Positions 6,584 to 11,351 of a stretch of 11,351 nucleotides of DNA are shown here, piece by piece. Both the position numbers and the translations under genes were made by a program. Positions within the stretch are counted from its first letter, which is position 1. Every line of letters starts with the position of its first letter. The notes under the pieces are model-generated. The model was not told where the DNA came from. It saw nothing but the letters and a program-made list of their open reading frames with translations, and ran no database searches. This DNA is from JAUVYV01 sp964394625 (lineage in GTDB: Bacteria > Planctomycetota > Phycisphaerae > Sedimentisphaerales > Anaerobacaceae): NCBI GenBank assembly GCA_964394625.1, contig CAYMYK010000088.1, positions 1 through 11,351 of the forward strand, read 5' to 3'.

Positions 6584-6611
6584 ACAATAGCACAGAGGTT
6601 GCAAAAGTTAA
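6584..6611 (-). promoter_or_regulatory. Possible rodA promoter
   Basis: On the minus strand TTAACT (6611-6606) and TATTGT (6589-6584), preceded by the extended -10 triplet TGC, are 16 bases apart. The -10 ends only 7 bases before the rodA ATG at 6576, so transcription would begin at about the start codon. That fits the lack of a Shine-Dalgarno sequence. Both hexamers match the sigma-70 consensus only moderately. Confidence 0.3.
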
Positions 6612-6648
6612 GCAAAAAACGCCAAGACGCGTTCTTATCCACTGAAAT

Positions 6649-6714
6649 CGGCAATCCGGGAGGGATTGCATGGGATGGAAAAAGCATCTGNNNNNNNNNN
6701 CGGCAATCCGGGAG
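6649..6714. other. Assembly gap flanked by a 14-base direct repeat
   Basis: Ten N bases occupy 6691-6700. The 14-mer CGGCAATCCGGGAG occurs at 6649-6662 and again at 6701-6714, directly after the Ns. A repeat shared by the two sides of a scaffold join suggests an unresolved overlap or repeat, so the true spacing between rodA and the sequence to its right is unknown. The gap lies upstream of the chosen rodA start and does not affect that protein. Confidence 0.85.
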
Positions 6715-6740
6715 TTTTGTCATTGTTCTTGTTGTCGTGG

Positions 6741-6769
6741 CCTGGCCGGCCGGGTGTGTGGCCGGCAGG
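6741..6769. repeat. GC-rich hairpin in the divergent spacer
   Basis: CCTG (6741-6744) and CCGGCC (6746-6751) pair with GGCCGG (6760-6765) and CAGG (6766-6769) around an 8-base loop, leaving one bulged G. No U run follows on either strand, so it is not called as a terminator. It lies between the rodA start and the promoter of the dockerin-like gene and may be an intergenic palindromic repeat or a structural element. Confidence 0.45.
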
Positions 6770-6891
6770 GGGCGGCAAAATTGCCCAATTTGACATTTTT
6801 TCTGTAAGTCCTTGTGTGAGCGGATTTTAGGTATGATATTGCAGTTTTTATAGGGTTTTTAAAATTTTTTTGAAGTTTTTGGGAAAATTGC

Positions 6892-6920
6892 TTGATTAAG
6901 GGCCGGCTTTATGCTAAGAT
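6892..6920 (+). promoter_or_regulatory. Putative extended -10 promoter for the dockerin/PEP-CTERM unit
   Basis: TTGATT (6892-6897) and TAAGAT (6915-6920) are separated by exactly 17 bases, and TGC precedes the -10, giving an extended -10 element. It is in the only clearly sigma-70-like arrangement in this AT-rich part of the 609-base spacer and points toward the gene at 7186. The implied leader is about 260 bases. Confidence 0.45.
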
Positions 6921-7000
6921 ACAATCGACTTTCACCAATAGTAACCTTGTGCATGTTTATGTTGTTTCGCACGATTACGCCGTAAGGCAGAAAGGAGGAA

Positions 7001-7027
7001 ATGGAGGAGCGGATAGTAGTTACTTGA
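7001..7027 (+). CDS. Possible 8-codon leader ORF
   Basis: ATG 7001 is preceded by a full Shine-Dalgarno sequence, AAAGGAGG, about 4 bases away, better than that of many true genes here. The frame encodes MEERIVVT and stops at TGA 7025-7027, about 160 bases before the dockerin-like gene. A pyrimidine run (TTCCTTCTCCTT, 7028-7039 region) just downstream could pair with the Shine-Dalgarno sequence. It could be a translated leader that senses ribosome loading, or simply a strong site by chance in a purine-rich stretch. It is too short for homology to decide. Confidence 0.3.
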   Translation: MEERIVVT

Positions 7028-7185
7028 TTCCTTCTCCTTGACTGTTCCTGCCGGTCAGGGCGCCAAGCTCATTAAAGTGTGAGCAGGTGTAATTAGGCGA
7101 AAGTATTAAGGATGCAGGAAGAAACCAAAATTGTGCGGGGTGTGTAGCCCTGTACGGAAGAAGAAAAGAAAGGAAGGTTTTTACT

Positions 7186-8091
7186 ATGATGCGAAGATTT
7201 ATGCTAATTGTTGCGGCACTGGTCTTTGCGAGTCCGGTACTGGCGGTTGACGTCAACGCCGTCAAGGTTGGAAGCGATGGTGTTGCCATCACTTACACAG
7301 GCGGCGCGGGTGTCAGGGCATTTGCCCTGGACATCGATGTTAACAACGGCGCCACGATTACGGGTATCAGCGGCTTTTACTCAGGCGAGGGTGCGGGTTA
7401 TGGTATATTCCCCGGAAACTTCAGGGATATTATCGTCCCGACGGCCCCGAACTGGGCGGAGCCCAATTATACCCCTGTGGCTCCCGCGGGCGACCCCGGT
7501 GCAGCCGGCGCCATTCCAGGCGCTGCTATCACCATCGAGCTTGGTTCGCTCTATGACGGTGATGGTAACAAGCCGCCTGCCGACGGCACGCTCTGTGTGC
7601 TGACGATTGATGCTCCGAACGGCAGCTGCGATGTCTGCATCGCGGTGAATCCGGAACGTGGCAACGTGGTGCTCGATGATGCCAACGAGGCAGCGACAAA
7701 CCTGCCAATCTGCAGGCCCATCGAGTTCGCGGAGCCCGAGTGCTACCCGTCAGGACTGGCCAGCTACCAGGACTGGCTGGATTTGGGCAAGCCGGACTGC
7801 TGGTGCGGCGCCGCCGCGGTTGATCCAGAGTGTAAGTATCAGTGCTACGGTGATGCCGCCTGCGATGGCCAGATTCTCGACTGGCGCATTTACAGCAATG
7901 ACCTGGTGTTGCTCGCGAACAACTGGAAGAAGAAGGGCACCGACCCGATGCTTGATCCGTGTGCCGATGTTGCCCACGACGGTCAGATACTTGACTGGAG
8001 AGTCTACAGCAATGACCTGGTGTTGCTCGCCAACAACTGGAAGGCAAAAGGTAGTGCACTGGATCTATTGCCGGCGTGCCCGACTCAGTAA
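7186..8091 (+). CDS. Secreted cohesin-like/dockerin-like repeat protein
   Basis: The 301-residue protein has a signal peptide (residues 1-20, cleavage likely after SPVLA) and is exported. Residues 21-175 form a beta-rich domain (VRAFALDIDVNNGATITGI, AITIELGSLYDG, GTLCVLTID) that resembles cohesin-like modules of planctomycete secreted proteins. A cysteine-rich linker (CYPSG...KPDCWCG, 186-208) follows. Residues 220-250 and 259-287 are two dockerin-like repeats 38 residues apart, each with DGQILDWR[IV]YSNDLVLLANNWK. The Asp/Gly start resembles the dockerin calcium loop, but the spacing to SNDL is longer than in a classical type I dockerin. ATG 7186 is preferred over ATG 7189 because AAGGAAGG lies 8 bases upstream. 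The PEP-CTERM gene follows 46 bases later with no terminator between, so the two are probably co-transcribed. A role in extracellular assembly or attachment is inferred. No catalytic domain is visible. Confidence 0.88.
   Translation: MMRRFMLIVAALVFASPVLAVDVNAVKVGSDGVAITYTGGAGVRAFALDIDVNNGATITGISGFYSGEGAGYGIFPGNFRDIIVPTAPNWAEPNYTPVAPAGDPGAAGAIPGAAITIELGSLYDGDGNKPPADGTLCVLTIDAPNGSCDVCIAVNPERGNVVLDDANEAATNLPICRPIEFAEPECYPSGLASYQDWLDLGKPDCWCGAAAVDPECKYQCYGDAACDGQILDWRIYSNDLVLLANNWKKKGTDPMLDPCADVAHDGQILDWRVYSNDLVLLANNWKAKGSALDLLPACPTQ
7891..8043 (+). repeat. Internal tandem repeat in the dockerin-like region
   Basis: The 39 bases at 7891-7929 recur at 8005-8043 with a single difference (G against C in an alanine codon), offset by 114 bases or 38 codons. 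Flanking parts of the repeat unit are more diverged. The near-identity at synonymous positions points to recent duplication or gene conversion of the core encoding YSNDLVLLANNWK. Confidence 0.9.
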
Positions 8092-8137
8092 TGTGTCGCA
8101 ACGAAAAGTTTAACTATGAAACTTAAAGGAGGACGAA

Positions 8138-8653
8138 ATGAAAAAGCTGTTAGTATTAATGTTGGTTCTTGGAATTGCTTCAGCGGCGAATGCAGGGCTG
8201 GTGATTTCAGTGGACGGTGAGCTTGACCCGCCGGATAGTTCGATTATCCTGATGCCGAGTGATTACGTGACCATCGACGTGAGCTCTGACGGCCAGACAA
8301 ACCAGGAGATGCCGGTATTCCTGACGATAGTAGGTCCGGGATCGCTGGATATCTCAGCCGGGACGGTCTATGGCGAGCTCGGTGTTCCGAATGAAACGCT
8401 CGTCGATATGGGAGATGGGATGTACTACATCGACCTGTTGAAGGATGTTGTAGTCCCGATTCCGCCGATTCCGGAAGGCGTAGTAGTTGACCTCATTGAG
8501 TTCCACTGCGAGGATTTGGGCGATGTGACCCTGCTCCTGGGAATGGAGCCGGGTTCTGGTGATTACGACATTCAGGTGATTCATCAGATTCCCGAGCCGA
8601 TGACGATTGCACTGCTTGGTCTTGGCGGACTGCTTCTGCGCCGCCGCAAATAA
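8138..8653 (+). CDS. PEP-CTERM surface-anchored protein
   Basis: The 171-residue product starts with a signal peptide (residues 1-19, cleavage likely after ANA). It ends with a standard PEP-CTERM sorting signal: the Pro-Glu-Pro motif at 152-154, a hydrophobic stretch LLGLGGLLL, and basic RRRK at the C-terminus. An exosortase would process this tail, fixing or releasing the protein at the cell surface. The exosortase gene is not in the window. The middle part (20-150) is beta-strand-rich (VDGELDPPDSSIILMPSDYV, GDVTLLLGMEPG) and resembles small cohesin-like beta-sandwich domains of planctomycetes; that resemblance is weak. The start has a strong Shine-Dalgarno sequence, AAAGGAGG, 5 bases from ATG 8138. 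The gene follows the dockerin-like gene and ends at an intrinsic terminator, so the pair forms one transcription unit. It may anchor the partner protein, which is inference. Confidence 0.9.
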   Translation: MKKLLVLMLVLGIASAANAGLVISVDGELDPPDSSIILMPSDYVTIDVSSDGQTNQEMPVFLTIVGPGSLDISAGTVYGELGVPNETLVDMGDGMYYIDLLKDVVVPIPPIPEGVVVDLIEFHCEDLGDVTLLLGMEPGSGDYDIQVIHQIPEPMTIALLGLGGLLLRRRK

Positions 8654-8684
8654 GACGACCAGGAACCAGTAACAGTTGTTTTTT

Positions 8685-8720
8685 AAGAGGCAGGCCATTT
8701 CGGCCTGCCTCTTTTTTTTT
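8685..8720 (+). terminator. Strong intrinsic terminator after the PEP-CTERM gene
   Basis: A perfect 12-base-pair stem, AAGAGGCAGGCC (8685-8696) with GGCCTGCCTCTT (8702-8713), closes a 5-base loop and runs into an unbroken T tract ending at 8720. It lies 31 bases after the stop codon and ends the dockerin/PEP-CTERM transcript. Confidence 0.93.
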
Positions 8721-8721
8721 G

Positions 8722-8751
8722 TTGCATGCTCTCCGGGTAATTTGCTAAAAT
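8722..8751 (+). promoter_or_regulatory. Putative promoter of the lipoprotein gene
   Basis: TTGCAT (8722-8727) and TAAAAT (8746-8751) are 18 bases apart, and TGC before the -10 gives an extended -10. It starts directly after the upstream terminator and 34 bases before the lipoprotein ATG, so the placement is right for an independent unit. Confidence 0.55.
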
Positions 8752-8784
8752 CCAATATATGATACTGTTAAGAGGTAAAGGGAA

Positions 8785-9354
8785 ATGATGAAGTTCTCAG
8801 TCGCAATACTTTTCAGCGTTGTATGTCTCCTGGTGCTCATCGGTTGCAACAATCCGGACGCAGACAGCTCTATGTCTGAACAAGCCCGCGAAAACACCGG
8901 CAAAGTCGCCTACCTTCCGGATATGGTCGTGGGTATGTGGAAGGCGCAGAAAAGTCTCTGGCTAATAGAGCTCGGACCCGAAGGTGTAGTCTCCGCGGTC
9001 ATTCCGCTCGGGGTGGTTCAGGTCAGGCCCAATCAGGCATCGGAAGTTGAAATGAAAGACGGCAGCATAAGTACATACAAGGCGGGCGACTGCTATGCCG
9101 AGTATAATCCGGTTAACCGCGAGCTGTTCGTAAGCATTGAGATGGACGAGATTCATATTAGATTTATGGACCAGGTCATAGACGGCAATAGTATAGACAG
9201 ATTTATGGGGCCTATTTCGGATGACGGCAAAACGTGGATGCCGGACAATATAACGATATTTGATTACGGGCCCCGTTTACCGCAGGGTGAGAACGGCATA
9301 TACCCCGAGCCGATGGTCTTCGAGAAGGTGGTGCAGGAAGGGCAGCAAGAATAA
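8785..9354 (+). CDS. Lipoprotein of unknown function, lipocalin-like
   Basis: The 189-residue product begins with a lipoprotein signal peptide: hydrophobic residues 3-20 end in the lipobox LIGC, with Cys21 as the lipidation site. The mature part begins with a flexible DADSSMSEQA stretch. It continues as alternating beta strands with a GMWKAQKSLWLIEL opening, a pattern seen in small lipocalin-like lipoproteins, then AGDCYAEYNP and a DDGKTW turn. No catalytic motif is visible. It should sit on a membrane facing the periplasm. ATG 8785 is used; ATG 8788 fits the upstream AAAGGG equally well. It has its own promoter and terminator, so it is a single-gene unit and its neighbours say little about its role. 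The lipocalin-like label is a guess from strand pattern only. Confidence 0.82.
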   Translation: MMKFSVAILFSVVCLLVLIGCNNPDADSSMSEQARENTGKVAYLPDMVVGMWKAQKSLWLIELGPEGVVSAVIPLGVVQVRPNQASEVEMKDGSISTYKAGDCYAEYNPVNRELFVSIEMDEIHIRFMDQVIDGNSIDRFMGPISDDGKTWMPDNITIFDYGPRLPQGENGIYPEPMVFEKVVQEGQQE

Positions 9355-9418
9355 GCGGGCCGGTCTAATCAGCGTATATTGAGAGGCCATAGCAAAACCT
9401 GGTATGCACGATAAGGAG

Positions 9419-9464
9419 CCGCTTCGCGGAACTATTCGAATAGATTTCTCGACTGCGCTCGAAA
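9419..9464. repeat. Palindrome cluster (REP-like) in the intergenic spacer
   Basis: Several palindromes follow one another. CCGC/GCGG (9419-9422, 9426-9429) closes a 3-base loop. CTATTCGAATAG (9432-9443) is a perfect 12-base palindrome. TTTCTCGACTGCGCTCGAAA (9445-9464) can fold imperfectly. The last string resembles a dispersed repeat known in many bacterial genomes (from memory). The run lies between the lipoprotein stop and its terminator, in the 253-base gap 9355-9607. Confidence 0.55.
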
Positions 9465-9503
9465 CGACGGCCTATGTTTTGTTAGAATGCCTAAGGGCAA
9501 GAA

Positions 9504-9537
9504 CCGCCGGGTTATAAGGGCCGGCGGCTTTTGTTTT
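9504..9537 (+). terminator. Intrinsic terminator after the lipoprotein gene
   Basis: CCGCCGG (9504-9510) pairs perfectly with CCGGCGG (9521-9527) around a 10-base loop, followed by CTTTTGTTTT. The 7-base-pair GC stem and interrupted U tract make a moderate terminator. It lies 150 bases after the lipoprotein stop and just before the xseA promoter. Confidence 0.75.
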
Positions 9538-9570
9538 GCGCGGAGACCGGGGCTGAGCCGGCGATGTGGA

Positions 9571-9599
9571 TTGAAGGCTGGCTGCGGCGGGGGTATAAT
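9571..9599 (+). promoter_or_regulatory. xseA promoter giving a leaderless or near-leaderless mRNA
   Basis: TTGAAG (9571-9576) and a perfect TATAAT (9594-9599) are exactly 17 bases apart. Transcription should start about 7 bases after the -10, at 9606-9607, and the xseA ATG is at 9608. No Shine-Dalgarno sequence precedes that ATG, which fits leaderless initiation. Confidence 0.7.
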
Positions 9600-9607
9600 G
9601 GCCGGCG

Positions 9608-10963
9608 ATGGTTAAGGCAAAGGCAAAGATTTATACGGTAGGCCAGGTCAACACGCTGATAAAGGCCGTGCTGGAGAATAACTTGCCTTCTCGACTGACG
9701 GTGGCGGGTGAAATCAGCGACTGGAAGGTGCATGGCCCGAGCGGGCACTGCTATTTTTCGCTCAAGGACGCCGACTCGGTTCTGCCCTGTGTGATGTGGG
9801 CGAGCCAGTTCAAAAAAGTCAAATTCAAGCCCGAAAGCGGTATGGCTATTCTCGGAACCGGCTGCATCGACGTCTATCCGCCACAGGGTAAGTACCAGTT
9901 CTATGTGGAGAGGATGGAGCCGGCCGGCATCGGGGCTCTGCAGTTGGCGTTCGAGCAGATGGTCAAGCGCCTGCAGGCACAGGGGCTGTTCGAGGATAAG
10001 TACAAAAGGGCTCTGCCGAGGTATCCACAGCGCATAGCAATCTTCACGAGCGAATCGGGAGCGGCGGTGCAGGATATAGCGGAAAGCATCTTCAATCGCT
10101 GGCCGTGCGTTCGTCTGTTTCTGTATCCGGTTCCGGTCCAGGGCGAGGGGGCGGCGGCAAAAATCGCCGCGGCGATACGGGATGTGAACAGGCGGAATGC
10201 AAAATTGAAGCTTGACCTTTTAATCGTTGGCAGGGGCGGCGGAGCGTTGGAAGATTTGTGGGCGTTCAACGAGGAGGTTCTGGCGCGGGCCGTCTTCGAT
10301 TCGGCCATACCGGTCATCAGCGCCGTCGGCCACGAGGTCGATGTTACCATAGCCGACCTGGTCGCCGACGCACGCGCCTCAACGCCGACAAAGGCGGGAG
10401 TCGCCGCCGTGCCGGATAAGCAGGAGGTGCTGGAGCATTTGGCGGGTATCGAGCGACGGCTGGCGGGCGAGCTGAAGGCGGCTCTGGAGCTGGCCCGGCA
10501 GCGGCTCGAAACCCTTCTTGCAAACGCCGTTTTTCGCGACCCCCGGCTCCTGGCCCGCAACCGCGAGCAGCGGCTCGATGAGCTGCAGACGGCCCTTGCA
10601 GGCACTTTGCGCAGGACGACGGCACTGGCCAAGCAACAACTGTCGCACTATTATGAGCGGGTAGTCAAAATCGAGCCGCATCGCTTGTTGGGGACAATGG
10701 CGCTCGAGCTCGGCGATTTGAAGAGCCGGGCGGACAGAGCGGTAACGGCGGCGATAAACAGAGCGAGGATGAAGGTTACGGCCAAAGCGAATCTTCTGGC
10801 GGGTCTGAACCCGAAAACGGTGTTGAAACGGGGCTACAGCATTACGATGGTAAAGGAGACCGGGCAGGTTTTGAAGAGGGCTGAGGATGTGCAGCTTGGG
10901 GATTTGATGGTGACGGAGCTTGCTGAGGAGAATTTGATTGAAAGCAAGGTGACGAAGAAGTAA
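9608..10963 (+). CDS. xseA: Exonuclease VII large subunit XseA
   Basis: XseA is the catalytic subunit of exonuclease VII, which degrades single-stranded DNA from both ends and acts in repair and recombination in the cytoplasm. The 451-residue length is normal. The N-terminal OB-fold (about 8-105) contains YTVGQVNTLIKAVLE, GEISDWKVHGPSGHCYFSLKD and GKYQFYVERMEP. The catalytic domain contains RIAIFTSESGAAVQDI (142-157), GRGGGALEDLWAFNEE (208-223) and SAVGHEVDVTIADLVAD (238-254) with His242, Asp245 and Asp250 conserved. A long charged coiled coil spans about 270-400. The C-terminus has LKRGYSI. The start codon sits 8 bases after a promoter -10, so the mRNA should have almost no leader. xseB follows after 12 bases, giving the usual xseAB operon. 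All expected motifs are intact. Confidence 0.97.
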   Translation: MVKAKAKIYTVGQVNTLIKAVLENNLPSRLTVAGEISDWKVHGPSGHCYFSLKDADSVLPCVMWASQFKKVKFKPESGMAILGTGCIDVYPPQGKYQFYVERMEPAGIGALQLAFEQMVKRLQAQGLFEDKYKRALPRYPQRIAIFTSESGAAVQDIAESIFNRWPCVRLFLYPVPVQGEGAAAKIAAAIRDVNRRNAKLKLDLLIVGRGGGALEDLWAFNEEVLARAVFDSAIPVISAVGHEVDVTIADLVADARASTPTKAGVAAVPDKQEVLEHLAGIERRLAGELKAALELARQRLETLLANAVFRDPRLLARNREQRLDELQTALAGTLRRTTALAKQQLSHYYERVVKIEPHRLLGTMALELGDLKSRADRAVTAAINRARMKVTAKANLLAGLNPKTVLKRGYSITMVKETGQVLKRAEDVQLGDLMVTELAEENLIESKVTKK

Positions 10964-10975
10964 AAAGGCAGAGCG

Positions 10976-11197
10976 ATGGCAAAGAACGATGAAAAAGACG
11001 ATATTTCGAAGCTTAGTTTCGAGCAGGCGATTAAAGAGCTTACTGCTATTGTCGGTAAGATTGAGCAAGGGGAGATTGCGCTGCAGGACAGCTTAGAGCA
11101 GTACGAGAAAGGCATGGCCCTGATTAAGCACTGCAGGGGCATTTTGCACAGGGCCGAAAAACGCATCGAGAATATCACCAAGGAAAAGGAAAAATAG
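10976..11197 (+). CDS. xseB: Exonuclease VII small subunit XseB
   Basis: XseB is the small helical subunit that binds the coiled coil of XseA and is needed for a stable, active exonuclease VII. The 73-residue product has the typical LSFEQAIKELTAIVGKIEQG opening (13-32), the conserved LQDSLEQYEKGMALIKHC helix (36-53) and a basic tail. It lies 12 bases after xseA, in the same transcript, with AAAAAGG before ATG 10976. The stop TAG at 11195-11197 is followed after only 4 bases by a tRNA-Leu gene, so the tRNA probably derives from the same transcript. Length and motifs are normal. Confidence 0.95.
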   Translation: MAKNDEKDDISKLSFEQAIKELTAIVGKIEQGEIALQDSLEQYEKGMALIKHCRGILHRAEKRIENITKEKEK

Positions 11198-11201
11198 CAG
11201 C

Positions 11202-11285
11202 GCGAGCGTGGCGGAACTGGCAGACGCGCAAGGTTTAGGTCCTTGTGTCCTTTGGGACGTGGAGGTTCGACTCCTCTCGCTCGCA
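11202..11285 (+). tRNA. tRNA-Leu (anticodon UAG)
   Basis: The 7-base-pair acceptor stem GCGAGCG/CGCTCGC (11202-11208 with 11278-11284) is perfect. The anticodon stem CAAGG/CCTTG encloses loop TTTAGGT, with anticodon TAG at 11236-11238. A long variable arm and the T arm around TTCGACT complete a class II leucine tRNA. Discriminator A11285 is present and CCA is not encoded. It reads CUA and related CUN codons. Its 5' end lies 4 bases after the xseB stop codon, so RNase P would have to cut it from an xseAB read-through transcript unless a promoter lies within xseB. Confidence 0.96.
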
Positions 11286-11316
11286 ATGCTTATGGCATAA
11301 CCGAACTCTTGCAAAA

Positions 11317-11351
11317 ATGCTGAAATGGGCGCCGCGCTGGATTATCAAATT
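11317..11351 (+). CDS. Possible start of a new gene at the right edge
   Basis: ATG 11317 opens a frame that stays open for 11 codons to the window edge and reads MLKWAPRWIIK. This is a plausible membrane-protein N-terminus, but no Shine-Dalgarno sequence is visible and too little sequence is present to name a family. It could be chance. Confidence 0.2.
   Translation, partial: MLKWAPRWIIK

Noticed and set aside
6577..6723. N-terminal extension of RodA upstream of ATG 6576
   Set aside because: The open frame crosses the N gap, has no family-like sequence, and the membrane-protein N-terminus begins at 6576.
6878..6896. Possible sigma-54 (-24/-12) promoter before the dockerin/PEP-CTERM unit, as reported for some PEP-CTERM genes
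   Set aside because: The GG and GC elements in this AT-rich stretch are 7 bases apart, not the required 10, and no TGGCAC-like -24 box is present.
6921..7185. Cyclic-di-GMP or other known riboswitch in the long leader
   Set aside because: The conserved core of the GEMM class and other common riboswitches could not be found by eye.
7891..8043. CRISPR-like repeat array
   Set aside because: There are only two copies, in frame within a coding gene, encoding dockerin-like repeats.
7529..8101. Long antisense and alternate-frame open frames across the dockerin-like gene
   Set aside because: They are shadows of the repeat-rich coding sequence, rich in Arg/Ser/His with no domain or start signal.
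11322..11336. TGAAATGGGCGCCGC resembles the end of the inverted repeat near 805-820
   Set aside because: The match needs a one-base gap and stops quickly, and the stretch also reads as the start of an open frame; chance is likely.

Overview
The window looks like ordinary chromosome from a planctomycete, most likely class Phycisphaerae near Sedimentisphaerales. The evidence is a secreted protein with paired dockerin-like repeats, a PEP-CTERM surface protein with the usual IPEP...RRRK tail, a GT-B glycosyltransferase, and several short dispersed intergenic repeats of the kind scattered through such genomes. Ten N bases at 6691-6700 show that it comes from a scaffolded draft assembly, possibly a metagenome-derived genome. 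No phage, transposase, CRISPR array, toxin-antitoxin or defence locus is visible.

Layout. Positions 1-142 hold edge sequence and a dispersed repeat. A tRNA-Leu(UAA) follows (143-226), then a small DUF6941-like gene (331-771) enclosed by inverted AT-rich repeats, and a glycosyltransferase gene (842-1996). These are on the plus strand. Facing them is a minus-strand cluster, transcribed rodA -> murJ -> pdxJ -> dapA (6576 down to 2008). Three of its four products serve peptidoglycan: RodA polymerises glycan, MurJ flips lipid II, and DapA makes the diaminopimelate/lysine precursor. PdxJ supplies vitamin B6. rodA and murJ overlap by 4 bases. The pdxJ stop codon lies inside the dapA Shine-Dalgarno sequence.

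A 609-base divergent region (6577-7185) holds the assembly gap, a GC-rich hairpin, a likely extended -10 promoter and a 265-base leader containing an 8-codon ORF. It drives a two-gene plus-strand unit: a dockerin-like secreted protein (7186-8091) and a PEP-CTERM protein (8138-8653), closed by a strong intrinsic terminator. The pair could work as a secreted protein plus its surface anchor; this is inference. A lipoprotein gene of unknown function (8785-9354) follows with its own promoter and terminator.

The last unit is xseA-xseB (exonuclease VII), whose promoter sits so close to the xseA ATG that the mRNA should be leaderless or nearly so. A tRNA-Leu(UAG) begins only 4 bases after the xseB stop, so it is probably co-transcribed. 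A possible new gene begins at 11317 and runs off the edge.

The points most worth a second look are the dockerin/PEP-CTERM pair with its leader, the palindromic repeat inside the murJ start region, the altered motif residues in the glycosyltransferase and MurJ, and the predicted leaderless starts of xseA and rodA. All identifications are from sequence reading and family knowledge; no searches were run.
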